Assembly (NCBI GenBank): GCA_964030475.1
Contig: CAXIPT010000002.1
Coordinates: forward strand, 7,338,296 to 7,402,295
DNA length: 64,000 bases
Reading direction: 5' to 3'
From: Tethya wilhelma
Lineage: Eukaryota > Porifera > Demospongiae > Tethyida > Tethyidae
The notes beneath the pieces are model-generated. The model made no database searches. It was not told where the DNA came from and saw only the letters and a list, made by a program, of their open reading frames with translations. Numbering within the stretch: the stretch's first letter is position 1; each line of letters opens with the position of its first letter. Below are positions 35,341 to 46,596 of this stretch, one piece after another. The position numbers and the translations under genes were made by a program.

Positions 35341-35383
35341 TAGCTATATACAAGCAAAAACCCGAACCATATAGTGGCCACTA

Positions 35384-36210
35384 TCATACGTATGGTAGTA
35401 CGTATAGTAGGAATGGGCCGAATGTCCCATAGACACAATACAAAATGTTTATATTCATAAAAATTTAACCAAACAAAATTGCGTCTTCAAACTTGCTCAG
35501 AGGCTCTCACTGACAGATTATCAACTGCATGCAAGGCCTAAAACTCACAGAAACTTTTCTCTGCACTCGTAGAAAGAGCTGGTGGGAAGCCACAATAATG
35601 ACATTATCTGCTAATGTACGTACATACGTACTTACTTCCTAACTGACTTACTTGAAAAGAATTTCCAGAGAACCAGAATGCGTTGAGCCAACTCTGACAG
35701 CACAAAGTAAGTTCTTTTCATAGGTACTACATTCCTTGATACTCGTTTTTATCACAAATAACAAAAACTAGAAAGCTTTGAAACTGAGAGTATAAATTCA
35801 TGTACTTAAATGTAGCCATCTTCTTGTAGAGTTCAAAGGTCATTGATTATCCATGTGGCATTATTATGCGCATTAGCTACCCTAGCAGCCAATGTATATA
35901 GCTTCTACTCAGATAACTTTTTGTAGGGACTATAACTAGTCTCTGATAGTCTCCTCACTGTAGTGTTGAAAAAAGTGAATGAACAAGTAGTAAAAATTTC
36001 AAAAAATAAGCAGTGTAGGAATGGGCAGTGCGGTAAAAAATCATTGGAACAAAGATGGTCTCAATTTCGGCACATGACTACTTCATTTTTTGTGCCCAAG
36101 TCTTGGCCAGTAATTTAATCCTGCCTGCCATAGTTTGTTTCACTTATTAGCTAAGTGATAAAATTGGTAGAAATTTAAACCATTAGTATGTGATCCATAC
36201 TGATGAGCTA
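35384..36210 (+). mobile_element. P repeat, right end cut by the next P copy
   Basis: tcatacgtatggtag start through the Q left arm and spacer. Ends where the next P copy begins (36211). Confidence 0.85.
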
Positions 36211-37257
36211 TCATACGTACGGTAGTACGTATAGTAGGAATGGGCCGACTGTCCCATAGACACAATACAAAATGTTGGCCACCATAAAAATCTAGTCAAA
36301 CAAAACTAGACCTTCAAAGTTGCTCAGAAGCTCTCACTGACAGATTACCAACTGCATGCAAGTCTTAAAACTCACAAAAACTTTCCGCAGCACTCGTAGA
36401 GAGCGCTAGTGGGAAGCCACCATAGTGCCATTTTTGTTCATCTAACTTGCTTACTGACGTACTTCCTAACTGACTTACTTGAAAAGCATTTCCAGAGAAC
36501 CAGAATGTGTTGAGCCAACTTTGACAGTACAAAGTAAGTCTTGTTCATGGGTACTACATTCCTTGGTACTCATTTTCATCATAAATAGGCCTAAACAAAA
36601 ACTAGAAAGCTTTAAAACTTAGCGTATAAATTCATGTACTACAATGCAGCCATCTTTGTGGGTAGAGTTCAAAGGTCATTCGTTATCTTTGCACGTGGCA
36701 TTTTATTGGCATGCGCATTAGCTTCCTCTAGCATACTGAAGTGCATGTAGCTCCTACTCAAGCTTTTTGTAGGGACTTGCCAGTCTCTGACAGTCTCCAC
36801 ACTGTAGTGTTGAAAAAAGTGAATAAACAAGTAGTAAAAATTTCAAAAAAATAAGTAGTGTAGGAATGGGCAGTGCGGTAAAAAGTATTGGAACAAGGCA
36901 TGGTCTCAATTTCGGCACATGACTACTTCATTTTTATGTCCAACTCTTGGCTGGCAATCCAGTTTAAGTTATATACCTGTCTTTTATAGTTTACTCCTAT
37001 TTCAGCAGCCAAGTGATTAGCTATAATAATATTATAGTACTGAGAAATTTGAACCAATGCAGTAATATAAGCAATAGCTACGGTACTATTGTCTGCAGAT
37101 CATCACAACACAACACTGAAAATCCATAATTATAAGTGATCAAGAATAAAAATGAAGTAGTCATGTGCTGAAATTGAGACCATGCCTTGTTCCAATACTT
37201 TTTACCGCACTGCCCATTCCTACACTATCTACTTATTTTTTTGAAATTTTTACTACT
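36211..37257 (+). mobile_element. P repeat, full length
   Basis: About 1047 bp, tcatacgtacggtag to tactact; neighbours A and T. Best single reference copy in the window. Confidence 0.9.
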
Positions 37258-37360
37258 TTAATATTATCATGTTGCATTTTGTGAATAAATGTTGGGTTCC
37301 AAAACAATTATGTAGTTTTTGAAAGTCTTTTCTTGTAACATTATTATGCATGAAATTTAG

Positions 37361-37583
37361 GTTCCAAACATATGCTCATTTCAAACTGCCAATTACACAA
37401 TTGAAGTTCTTGACAACATCACTGGACTGACAGTTGCTGAAATAGGCCCTACTCCCTATTCCTCCCAAGAGATAGCACAGATTGTGAGCGTAATGAGTGG
37501 TCTTGAAAGAAACCGGAACTACACTCTGAAGATCACTGTACAAACTGAATATGGACAAACCTTACCAGGCATCAAACATTTTT
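37361..37583 (+). CDS. FN3-like exon 1 of the membrane protein gene
   Basis: Acceptor atttag, donor gtaagg, 74 codons plus one base. Reads SFQTANYTIEVLDNITGLTV ... GLERNRNYTLKITVQTEYGQ. The L-x-x-x-x-x-Y-x-x-x-V-x-x strand pattern is that of the second half of an FN3 domain. Joins in phase to the next exon. Confidence 0.65.
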
Positions 37584-39409
37584 GTAAGGCACCAAACTAC
37601 ATGCATACATGTATATATCTATTCCTGATCTATAAATAATTTGTCGTAGTAAGTACTTAAAAACCTTATGATCCCTATTTTTTTTTTCTTATTGCTAGTC
37701 ACCAAATTTGTGTTGGTTCCTCATCCTCCACAAAACATTGATGTTCGTCACATTGACAATGGAACTCACATTGAACTCTCATGGAGGACAGAACCACTGA
37801 GATTCTATTACATCACCTACTATACCATCACCATGGTGAACACAACCACTGATAGCAGAGAGGAATGGAGACTGGATGCACCAACAGATTGGACAGAGCG
37901 TGTGACTTTCATTGTGCCAGGAGGAGGGGAGATAGCAACTGCTTGCCACGCACTTCAGTTTGATGTCTTTTCAAACAATGACTTCGCTCGCCCACTCCTT
38001 GTTTGTGTATCATACGTACGGTAGTACGTATAGTAGGAATGGGCCGACTGTCCCATTGACACAATACAAAATGTTCATGCTTATAAACTTTCAGGGAATG
38101 AAAGCTAAGCCTTCAAATGCATTTAATAGCCTCCCACAGACAGTTAGCTTACTGTATTAACCAAGAAAACAGGCAGAAAGTTTCTAGAGCACTCTGTAGA
38201 GAGCGCTGGCGAGAAGCCACAACAGTGCAATTTTGTTCTCCCCTTCCTTCCTTCCTTCCTTCCTTCCTAACTGACTTACTTGAACGCGATTTCCAGACAA
38301 ACAAAAGGCATTGAGCCAACTTTGACCATATAGTGGGACTTCATTTGATGCACAGTACGTCCTTTTCAACTCGTTTGCTGGCGAAAAGGCAGCAAACAAA
38401 ATCTAGGCAGCTTTAAAACTCCTGATATAAAATACTGTACTTTTTATTTAGCCTATTGACGTAGGTAAAGGTCGTCAATAGACCACGTGGTTGCATGCAT
38501 ATAATGCGCATGCGCATCAAATATACACTTCCGCTGCCTTTTGTAGAGACTGACTTTAGTCTCTGCTGTATGATTGTTTTGAGCACCTTAGTGTTTAAAA
38601 AAGTGAATGAACAAGTATAATAAAAATTTTATAAAAATGAGAAGTGTAGGAATGGGCAGTGCAGTAAAAAGCAATGAAACAAGGTAAGTCTCTGAATTTC
38701 GGCACATGACTACTTCATTTTTGTACCCAACTCTCATACGTTACTATGTACCTACATTCTACATGTTTGTTACTTTATTTAAATTAATCAAGTTATTGCT
38801 TGCATTGAGCCAAATGGCTGACAATTATCATTGAATGATGGAATTAGAACTTGCAATTGACTCATGAAAATGAAGTAGTCATGTGCCGAAATTCAGAGAC
38901 TTACCTTGTTTCATTGCTTTTTACTGCACTGCCCATTCCTACACTTCTCATTTTTATAAAATTTTTATTATACTTGTGTTTATAGGACTCAGTGCTACTT
39001 TGCTTTGGCCAGCTCAGCAATGCAATTTACCTCACTGCGTGACGTCACAAACGACCCTTTTCCGACTTCCGCCATTTTTGTAATCAGCTGGCAAAGAAAC
39101 TCGTTATCTGGCTAGCTGTGTTTCGTGTACAGCGACAGAGAAGCAGACTTCTAGAAGCGAAAGCGCTCCCCTCGCTACGCTTCTCTTGTGAAAGATTGGC
39201 TTCTATATCACGCTTCTTTGTCGGATACGGATGCCACTGGTAAGCTTTGTCACTGAGGGATCTCAAAAAAGTTAGCCATACTTGTAGCGCCTGCCATTCT
39301 ACATTAGGCTTGGACTATCTAAGCTGGCTCTCTAGGCACACTTTTCATAGTTTGAAATTTTCACAGTCCAGAGAAAAGTAGCATTTTAGCACTTCCGGTG
39401 AACTCCCGT

Positions 39410-39449
<40 letters not shown>

Positions 39450-39715
39450 CAGACACACAAAATTTTGCTTATAATATGATTACTATTACATAATTTTATA
39501 GACCCCAGCANCAAACTTAGAGGTTAGTAACCTCTACAGACAGTGGTGTTGGGTCACAGCCAGCCACTGTAGCAGCTGTTGTGTCTCTTGTTGTACTACT
39601 GGTTGTGGGCATTTCAGTTGTCATGGTGATCATTATTGTGGTCTACTGGAAGAGAAGGACCGTGGCTGTCATCAATGCTGGTTTGGATACAACGGAAAAG
39701 AACCCAGCATATTGA
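37361..39715 (+). CDS. membrane protein gene with fibronectin-III-like exons (3' part)
   Basis: Three recognisable exons on the plus strand: 37361-37583, 37699 to about 38009, and 39521-39715. The product would be a single-pass membrane protein with beta-sandwich (FN3-like) extracellular modules and a short cytoplasmic tail, plausibly a receptor or adhesion protein; this is inference from fold-type pattern. The 5' exons are missing behind the P repeat at 36211-37257. Between the second and last exon lie a P repeat (38010), a GT-repeat element and an N (39511), so an exon could be lost. Confidence 0.6.
37699..38009 (+). CDS. FN3-like exon 2, cut by P repeat
   Basis: Acceptor gctag. Reads PHPPQNIDVRHIDNGTHIEL, SWRTEPLRFYYITYYTI and ALQFDVFSNNDFARP: the P-P, W and Y/F core of an FN3 domain, nearly complete. 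The P repeat begins at 38010. The exon may really end a few bases earlier (cctt|gtttgt), placing P in the intron; I cannot decide. Confidence 0.65.
38010..38976 (+). mobile_element. P repeat (cttcc subfamily)
   Basis: tcatacgtacggtag start, tatacttg end. Carries a cttcc tandem (about 38243-38268) and tctctgaatttcgg arms like 57020-58020, so a distinct subfamily. Confidence 0.85.
38990..39480 (-). repeat. GT-microsatellite-headed repeat, copy 2 (reverse)
   Basis: Reverse complement of 15944-16440, ending in an (AC)n run at about 39413-39445. Confidence 0.8.
39521..39715 (+). CDS. terminal transmembrane exon of the membrane protein gene
   Basis: After cttag the frame reads TSTDSGVGSQPATVAAVVSL, then a hydrophobic helix (VVLLVVGISVVMVIIIVVYW), a KRR stop-transfer, and a 19-residue tail ending in AY with TGA at 39713-39715. 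The in-frame TAG at 39518-39520 supports this acceptor. Type I topology is likely. Confidence 0.7.
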   Translation, partial: RLVTSTDSGVGSQPATVAAVVSLVVLLVVGISVVMVIIIVVYWKRRTVAVINAGLDTTEKNPAY

Positions 39716-39990
39716 GGACAAGCTATAGTTATCCTGGGTGAAGCCCAGGATGACTATTTTGTCCCATTAACACATTAAGCTAATTGTATTCACAAAAACT
39801 AGTGTACAATTAACTTGTTACAAGTTCAGTACTAACTGCATTCCTTATTGTAGCCAAGGATACTGGAGGGATTACAATAGAGCTGTCCAATGGAAATCTA
39901 TCCCTCCAGTATCCATGGATATTGGAGAGGAAAATGACCTTGCTAGTATTAAAGGAACAAAAAATCAATGCAATCACCTTGTCCCATTTA
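39716..39990. other. 3' flank of the membrane protein gene with an inverted repeat
   Basis: ggatactggagggat (about 39857-39871) and its complement (about 39901-39914) form a stem with about 30 bases between. No polyadenylation signal assigned with confidence. Confidence 0.5.
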
Positions 39991-41399
39991 TCATACGTAC
40001 GGTAGTACGTATAGTAGGAATGGGTCGAATGTCCATAGACACAATACAAAATGTTGGCCACCATAAAAATCTAGTCAAATAAAATATAACCTTCAAAGTT
40101 GCTCAGAAGCTCTCACTGACAGATTACCAACTGCATGCAAGGCCTAAAACTCACAAAAACTTTCTGCAGCACTCGTAGAGAGCGCTAGTGGGAAGCCACC
40201 ATAGTGCCATTTTTGTTCATCTAACTTACGTACGTACGTACGTACATACTTACTTACTTCCTAACTAACTTACTTGAAAAGGATTTCCAGAGACCCAGAA
40301 TGTGTTGAGCCAACTTTGACAGCACAAAGTAAGTTCTTTTTATGGGTACTACATTCCTTGATACTCGTTTTCATCATAAATAGGCCCAGGGGCGTATTCA
40401 GGGGGGTGCTCCGGGTGCTCGAGCACCCGCCTCCAGCTCGCAGAAGTGTCATGAATATAATTAGTCACTTCTCCTTTGGCAGTATATCGGTAGCGATTAT
40501 TTTGCACAACAAAATTTTGAACTTTTCTACATGTATTTAGTTATAAACTAACATTGCTAGCTGTACAGTAGTCTCTGTAGACGTTCAAATTCTCGCAGCT
40601 AACGCTGGAAACGCTAACGCGAGCTCACTTTACGCGTACTAGATTTAGTCACGTGACTAAAAGTGGGCGTGGTCTCCAAAAATTTTCGGGCGCTTGGCGC
40701 CCGTTACTGTTTAGCACCCTTCTATTCTAAATCCTAGATACGCCCCTGAGGCCTAAACGAAAACTAAAAGCTTTAAAACTTAGCGAATAAATTCATGTAC
40801 TGCAATGCAGCCATCTTTGTAGGTAGAGTTCAAAGGTCATTATATCTATCCACGTGGCATTTTATACGCATGCGCATTAGCCTGCTCCAGCATAATGTAG
40901 TTCATATAGCTGCTACTCAGGCTTTTTGTAGGGACTAACCAGTCTCTGATAGTCTCCACACTATAGTGTTGAAAAAAGTGAATGAATAAGTAGTAAAAAA
41001 TTTTAAATAATAAATAGTGTAGGAATGGGCAGTGCGGTAAAAAGTATTGGAACAAGGCATGGTCTCAATTTCGACACATGAATACTTCATTTTTATGCCC
41101 AACTCTTGGCTGGCAGTCTAGTTTAAGTTAGATACCTGTCTGTTATAGTTTACTCCACTTCTTTAGTAGCCAAGTGATTAGCTACAGTACTGAGAAATTT
41201 GAACCAATGCAAAGAATGATAAGCTACGGTATTATTGTACAGATCATCGCAACACAACACTGATTCAGAAAATCTATATGAAGGATCAAGAATAAAAATG
41301 AAGTAGTCATGTGTCGAAATTGAGACCATGCCTTGTTCCAATACTTTTTACCGCACTGCCCATTCCTATACTATTTATTTTTAAAAATTTTTTACTATA
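39991..41399 (+). mobile_element. P repeat interrupted by a hAT-like element
   Basis: Standard P from tcatacgtacggtag to about tttactat, with 40387-40748 inserted at the P word aaataggcctaaac. Confidence 0.85.
40387..40748. mobile_element. 362-bp hAT-like element, 5-bp duplication aggcc
   Basis: Ends caggggcgtattcagg and cctagatacgcccctg (inverted). aggcc at 40382-40386 and 40749-40753. The uninterrupted P copies show the site once. Inner hairpin cgggtgctcgagcacccg. Confidence 0.9.
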
Positions 41400-41401
41400 T
41401 A

Positions 41402-42214
41402 TCATACGTACAGTAGTACGTATAGTAGGAATGGGTCGCCTGTCCCATTGACACAATACAAAATGTTCATGTTTATAATCTCTCAGAGAAAAATAGCTGA
41501 GCCTTCAAACATGCATAGAGGCCTCCCTTAGACAGTTTTCTAACTGTATATACCAATAAAACTCACAGACCCTTCCTAGAGCACTCTTGGGAGAACGCTG
41601 GCGAGAAGTCAGAACAGTGCAATTTTGTTTTCTTTCTGACTGACTTACTTGAACATGATTTCCAGAGAAATGAAAGACATTGAGCCAACTTTGAGTATAC
41701 AAAGTAACTTGGTTTCATCTGTAGTACGTTCTTTGATACTTGCTTGTTACTTAAAAGTCAGCAAGTAAAACTTCTAGGCAGCTTTGAAATTCTGGTATAA
41801 ATTTCTACAAGTAGTAAAAATTTCAAAAAATAAGTAGTGTAGGAATGGGCAGTGCGGTAAAAAGCATTGGAACAAGGCATGTCTCAGTTTCGGCACATGA
41901 CTACTTCATTTTTATTTTTGTCAGTTGATCCTTCCTTAGGATCCTGCTAAGTGTCGTAAATGCAACGATCTGTACAATAGTGCGGTTATTGTATTGGCTT
42001 ATTATTGTATTGGTTCAAATTCCTACTAATCAGTAGGCTATAAGCAGTGGAGCAAACTATAACAGACAGGTAACTTAAACTGGACTGTTAGCCAAGAGTT
42101 GGGTATAAAAAATGAAGTAGTCATGTGCCGAAATTGAGACATGCCTTGTTCCAATACTTTTTAACGCACTGCCCATTCCTACACTATTTATTTTTTTGAA
42201 ATTTTTACTACTTG
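41402..42214 (+). mobile_element. P repeat with internal deletion
   Basis: Begins 3 bp after the previous P copy. The middle is shorter (about 813 bp) because sequence before the Q module is missing. Ends actacttg, then taattata. Confidence 0.85.
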
Positions 42215-42316
42215 TAATTATAGCATTATCACTATTTCTCACAATCTCTTGGAACATTGTATTCAATAAGTAACGTTAATTAACACTCTAAGTGTCTAGC
42301 TCTCAAACTCTCAAAG

Positions 42317-43230
42317 ATGTCTAAAAACAACCGTCCACTGTGTGACCTCTGCTGTGGCCCTGTTAAAGCTGGGGAGGATTCACTTACTTGCGAAGGAACC
42401 TGTGGCTGCTACGTGCACAGGTATTGTGCTGGAGTGACCAGAACTATGTACCAAGAGCTCCAAGCAGGCCAGACTCCGTTTGTGTGTCAGTATTGCCAGC
42501 TTAAAGTAACGAAGGCAGTAAGTGAGCATCTCAAGGCCGAAAATGACAAGCTGAAAAAAGAACTCTCTGAAGTCAAGAAGGCCTTAGAAGCCGCCAGGTC
42601 CAACCACGGCCAAAATTCGCCAGGCTCGAGCTCCCCTGCGAGCGACACCAATAAGTCAACCAAAATAGCTATCAGTGAGCTGAAGAAAGAGGTGAAGCAG
42701 CTCCAGGCAGCTATTACTGACAAGTCTTATGCCTCAGCAGTTAGGAGGTTTGGCCGCTCAGGTCAGAAGAAAGCTATAGTGCTAGCCTGAAGGCCAAAGA
42801 GAAGGAGACACAGTCAGAGCCCCACCCAACCCGCAAACGTCAAACAAAGGTAGAAATTTCTGGAGTGAGGAAAGTATGGGGAACGCTGAGAGAAACCACT
42901 GCCATTGCTGTCAGCTCAACACTAGCCAAGCTTACATCCCTCAGCACTGATCAAATGCAAGTCAGACGTAAGTATAAGTCTAATAATAATGGCAGTAATG
43001 TTATTAGATGGTGGTTTACTGTCAGGGGAGAAGAAAGTGATTTACAAAAGCTAGATTGTGAATGGGAGTCAGTGGCCCTACAAACTAACTGGAAGCTGGA
43101 ACCCCTGCTAAAGTTTTCAAATCCAATTGCTACAACTTCACCCATTAAAAATATCACCCAAAGTTCCCCTCATAATAGCGCTGAGCATAGTACTGTAGCT
43201 GCAGCAGAACCAGAATCAAGTGATGTTTAA
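42317..43230 (+). pseudogene. LINE ORF1 with PHD-type zinc finger, frameshifted
   Basis: The first frame (42317-42790) begins MSKNNRPLCDLCCGPVKAGE and has the Cys/His spacing of a PHD finger (C-x2-C, C-x3-C, H-x2-C, C-x2-C), then a Lys/Glu-rich coiled coil (AENDKLKKELSEVKKALE). A shift between about 42745 and 42788 moves the second half to another frame, which runs to 43230 and includes NVIRWWFTVRG and LDCEWESVALQTNWKLEP. PHD-finger ORF1 proteins are known from CR1-like non-LTR elements, where they are thought to bind RNA, DNA or chromatin. Confidence 0.8.
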
Positions 43231-43268
43231 CTTAGTTTTTTAGGCAACCACTGAGGCTGAATGCCTCC

Positions 43269-44917
43269 ATGTTGGGTGACAGCTCAAACTTATCAATTAT
43301 GTATTTTAACTGTCGAAGTGTTTTGCCCAAATTTGATGAACTCGTCTCCCTCTGTGAAACCTATAAGCCTACAATTGTCTGTCTAACGGAGACATGGCTA
43401 TCCAATGACATTACTAACTCAGAGCTAAATATAGCAAATTACACTATTGTTCGACTGGATAGAAACAGACATGGGGGAGGAGTTGCAATTTATGTCCAAA
43501 ACACGTTTACATTTGAAGTTGTGCTGTGTGGTCCTGAAGACCTAGAACTTATAGTGATTTCCCTATTGTGTGGAAAGAAAAGCTTAAATTTGTGTAGGAG
43601 TATTTTACCGACCTCCCTCAACAACCGCAGATATCTTTGACAAGCTGTGTAGTAATTTATTTTCTATGGACGTTTCTCACTTCTCAAATTTTGTACTTCT
43701 TGGTGACTTCAATGTAAATTTTTTAAACCAGAATCATTATTTTTATAGTAAAATTGAAGAAATCATTGATAGTTTTGTATTCACCCACTGGTAGTTTCAA
43801 CACCCACTTGCATTGCCAACCCCTTAGATCCCTCTTTAATTGATTTAGTTTTTGTATCAAATATGTGCTTATTTAAATCTTGTGAGACAATACCACAGCT
43901 GTCTAACTCAGACCACTACGGTCTGCAGATAACTATGAACTTCAAGAATGACTCTACACACTGCACTCTACCAAACAGAAGGAGAATCTGGAGATATAGA
44001 CATGCTGACTTTGACAGGGCTAATGACTTATTAATGAGTGTTGACCTGGAAGACATAATAAATTTTGACGACATTGAGTCTAGTTGGGCTATTTGGAAGA
44101 ATACGTTTTTAGACATTATGGAAAAGTGTATCCCGACCTCTCTTCTCCCAACCAGAAAAAACCTTCCTTGGCTAACGAAAGAAATCATTCAGTTAATCAG
44201 AAAAAGAAACTCACTCTTCAAGAAGGCTAAGCAAACAGGCTCTGAACAAGATTATCAGCACTTCAAAAGTATACGAAATAGGGTTGTAAATCTACTCAGG
44301 GAGAACAAAAGAGATTTTTTTGCCTCTCTCAACCCAAGATGCCCAAAGGACTTTTGGAAATCAATTAAAGCTATAAATTCCTCAAAGAACCACAACTCGA
44401 TTCCACCATTACTTGGCAACCAAACTAACAGTGCCAGACTGGTAACAGACAGTGCTGAAAAGGCCACTCTTCTTAATACCACTCTTAGTAAGCATTTCAA
44501 CCAAAAGCAGCTTCCACTGCAGTCTGAAGACATGCCACCAATTGACCCTAATGATTCCACTGATGAAACACTCTGTACTGAGGAAGAAGTGTACGATCTG
44601 CTTATTTCCCTTGACAGCACTAAGGCTAGCGGAAATGACAACATATCTGCACTGATGCTGAAGCAAACAGCTCTCAGTATCACAGAAGCTGTGACTGCAC
44701 TATTTAATATCTCAATCTCCACTGGTGAAATACCTCAAGAATGGAAAACTACAAACATTACACCTGTTCCCAAGCAAGGTGATCTATCAAACCCAGCTAA
44801 TTATCGCCCTATTTCACTTTTATCCATTCTCAGTAAACTACTTGAGAAGCACATGGCTAGTTTACTGCACTTACACCTACAAACCCATCACCCTATTTCA
44901 GCTAACCAGTGGGGATT
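43269..44917 (+). pseudogene. LINE ORF2 (endonuclease and start of RT), frameshifted and truncated
   Basis: Starts MLGDSSNLSIMYFNCRS. Endonuclease blocks LTETWL, VFYRPPS, LGDFNVNFLN and NSDHYG are split over three frames by shifts near 43585 and 43787. From 43863 a single frame covers the linker and RT start (NYRPISLLSILSKLLEK). Cut at the N inside RT; cannot encode an enzyme. Confidence 0.85.
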
Positions 44918-44918
44918 N

Positions 44919-46233
44919 TCTTTGGAAATCGTTTTCAAGTAAGTCAGTTAGAAGGAAGTAAGTTAGGAGAACAAAATTGCACTAGTGTGGCTTCTCGCAA
45001 GCGCTCTCTCTACGAGTGATCAGAAAAGTTTTGGCAAAGTTTAAGCCTTCCATGCAGTTGGTTTTCTGTAAAGGAGAGCCTCTGAGCAAGTTTGAAGACT
45101 CTACTTTGTGTTGTTAGATTTTTATGGCAATAAATATTTTGTATTGTGTCTATGGGACATTCGGCCCATTCCTACTATACGTACTACCGTACGCTAATTT
45201 TTATCTGACGCACCCTTTCGGGACTTAGAAATTTTTCACGAGGTCAACACGCTGGTAAAGGTCGTCATGTGGAGTGTATACACATTGCATGCAAGCTTGA
45301 CTATCAGTTTGCTACTCAAACTCCGATTTCTTCAAGTTGTCTCCTCATGAGTGTGAGCCAGAGGGGCCTGAGTGGGCCACCACCTGGAGGCCATTGGCAA
45401 GAGGAGACTGGAAGGGAAAACTGAGATGAGAAAGATTGCATATACAGTCTGCCAGAGACTGCCTATATATGAAAGCAAGTGAAATAAACTCATAAGTATT
45501 GTTCTACTCAATCAGATTGTGAGAAGTGATCAAAAGCCTCTGCAGAAGTTCAATCTCCACAGATACAGCCACTGTATACAATCCAACTTCATGCATACAT
45601 GATTCTATTACCATAATAATCTATGATAATAATTAAATTGATAATAATATGGTGTCACAAGTCTCAACTTACTGAGCAGCATGCCTTATTCAGCCAACTA
45701 GGCTACTGATCAATGCAGACTTCTGAAACTAGTAAAGTATGTTAATTGTATAATTACAGAAAACTGACTTATTTCAGGCTCATCATCTGACTCTCAAGCC
45801 TTTGACTTCACAACTTGCAGTGCAGTCGTTAGCCAGCATACCACATTCAAGCATTGGATCACTGCTGCTGCATGTACTCAGCTATGTCGACATCTTGACT
45901 GATCACTGACTGATTATGTAGAAAATCAAAGCAGACACAAAAGGCCATCATGACAGCAATGCCAATGGGCAATCACGGTGAAAGTCACTGAGACTATAGC
46001 TAGCTATATAGCACTAAGTTGAGCAGAATCTGTTGCTCTCTACCTTTGTTTTTTATCTGCAGATGGACACTCAGCTCTGCAAACACTAAGTACAAGTAAA
46101 ACAGTCAAATTTCAGCTCTAAACCTATTTAATTGTGACGACCTTTTCCTAGAGATGACCTTGCAAAAATTTTCTAAGTCCCAAAAGGGTGCGTCAGATAA
46201 AAATTAGCCTACCGTACGACGGCGTACGTATGA
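44919..46233 (-). mobile_element. P repeat, reverse, split by a Mutator-like element
   Basis: Reverse P from the middle (gaaatcgttttcaagtaag) to its terminal ctatacgtactaccgtac, resuming at 46210 with ctaccgtacgacggcgtacg. Right half of P absent at the N. Confidence 0.8.
45193..46209. mobile_element. 1017-bp Mutator-like element, 9-bp duplication
   Basis: Inverted ends gctaatttttatctgacgca continuing for about 40 bp (ccctttcgggacttagaaa), with weaker pairing further in (aaaggtcgtc). Flanked by ctaccgtac on both sides (45184-45192, 46210-46218). A 9-bp duplication with long inverted ends is the mark of the MuDR/Mutator group. No transposase frame; the interior is otherwise unrecognised. Confidence 0.85.
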
Positions 46234-46284
46234 TGTTTTCATCAATCATATGCATGGAATCCACTGGGACCAGGATACATGCAT

Positions 46285-46511
46285 CAAACATAGGAATGGC
46301 CAAATCGTAAAAAGTGAGTAAACAAGATAAGAATCAGTGATTGTCAGATTGAGCCTCTGAGTTCATTCCTGTGTCTACAATGTCATTGAGCTTAATAGGG
46401 ATATATATGGACATAGGTGTGACACAGTGAAATGAACTCCTTGACTCAATCTGACAATCATTCCTATCTTGTTTACTCACTTTTTTATGATTTGGCCATT
46501 CCTATGTTTGC
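46285..46511. mobile_element. 227-bp inverted-repeat element with TAGGAATGG ends
   Basis: Arms of about 75 bp: aaacataggaatggccaaat, then gtgagtaaacaagata and attgtcagattgag, inverted at the right side. Target duplication unclear. The arm word taggaatgg resembles that of P and Q. Confidence 0.8.
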
Positions 46512-46596
46512 ACTGATTACATTTCTAATTTTATTTTGTACTTGTTAATAATTTAATTGTGTAGTAGTTGAAGTTGTACTACTAACATTACTTAAT

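Larger units (their letters stand above)
42215..44917 (+). mobile_element. CR1-like LINE, 5' part, frameshifted
   Basis: 5' leader, ORF1 with PHD finger, and ORF2 up to the reverse transcriptase QWG motif, where an N (44918) ends it. At least three frame breaks (near 42745-42788, 43585 and 43787). The second part is almost identical to the inverted LINE at 47990-49118. Confidence 0.85.

Noticed and set aside
38117..38399. Short frames on both strands across the cttcc tandem
   Set aside because: Lie within a P repeat and recur in the sister copy at 57159-57407 with the repeat.
44255..44722. 155-codon frame opposite the LINE, and its copy at 48190-48657
   Set aside because: Antisense shadow of LINE ORF2; it appears twice only because the LINE does.
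45193..46209. Coding transposase in the Mutator-like element
   Set aside because: No long open frame on either strand between its ends.
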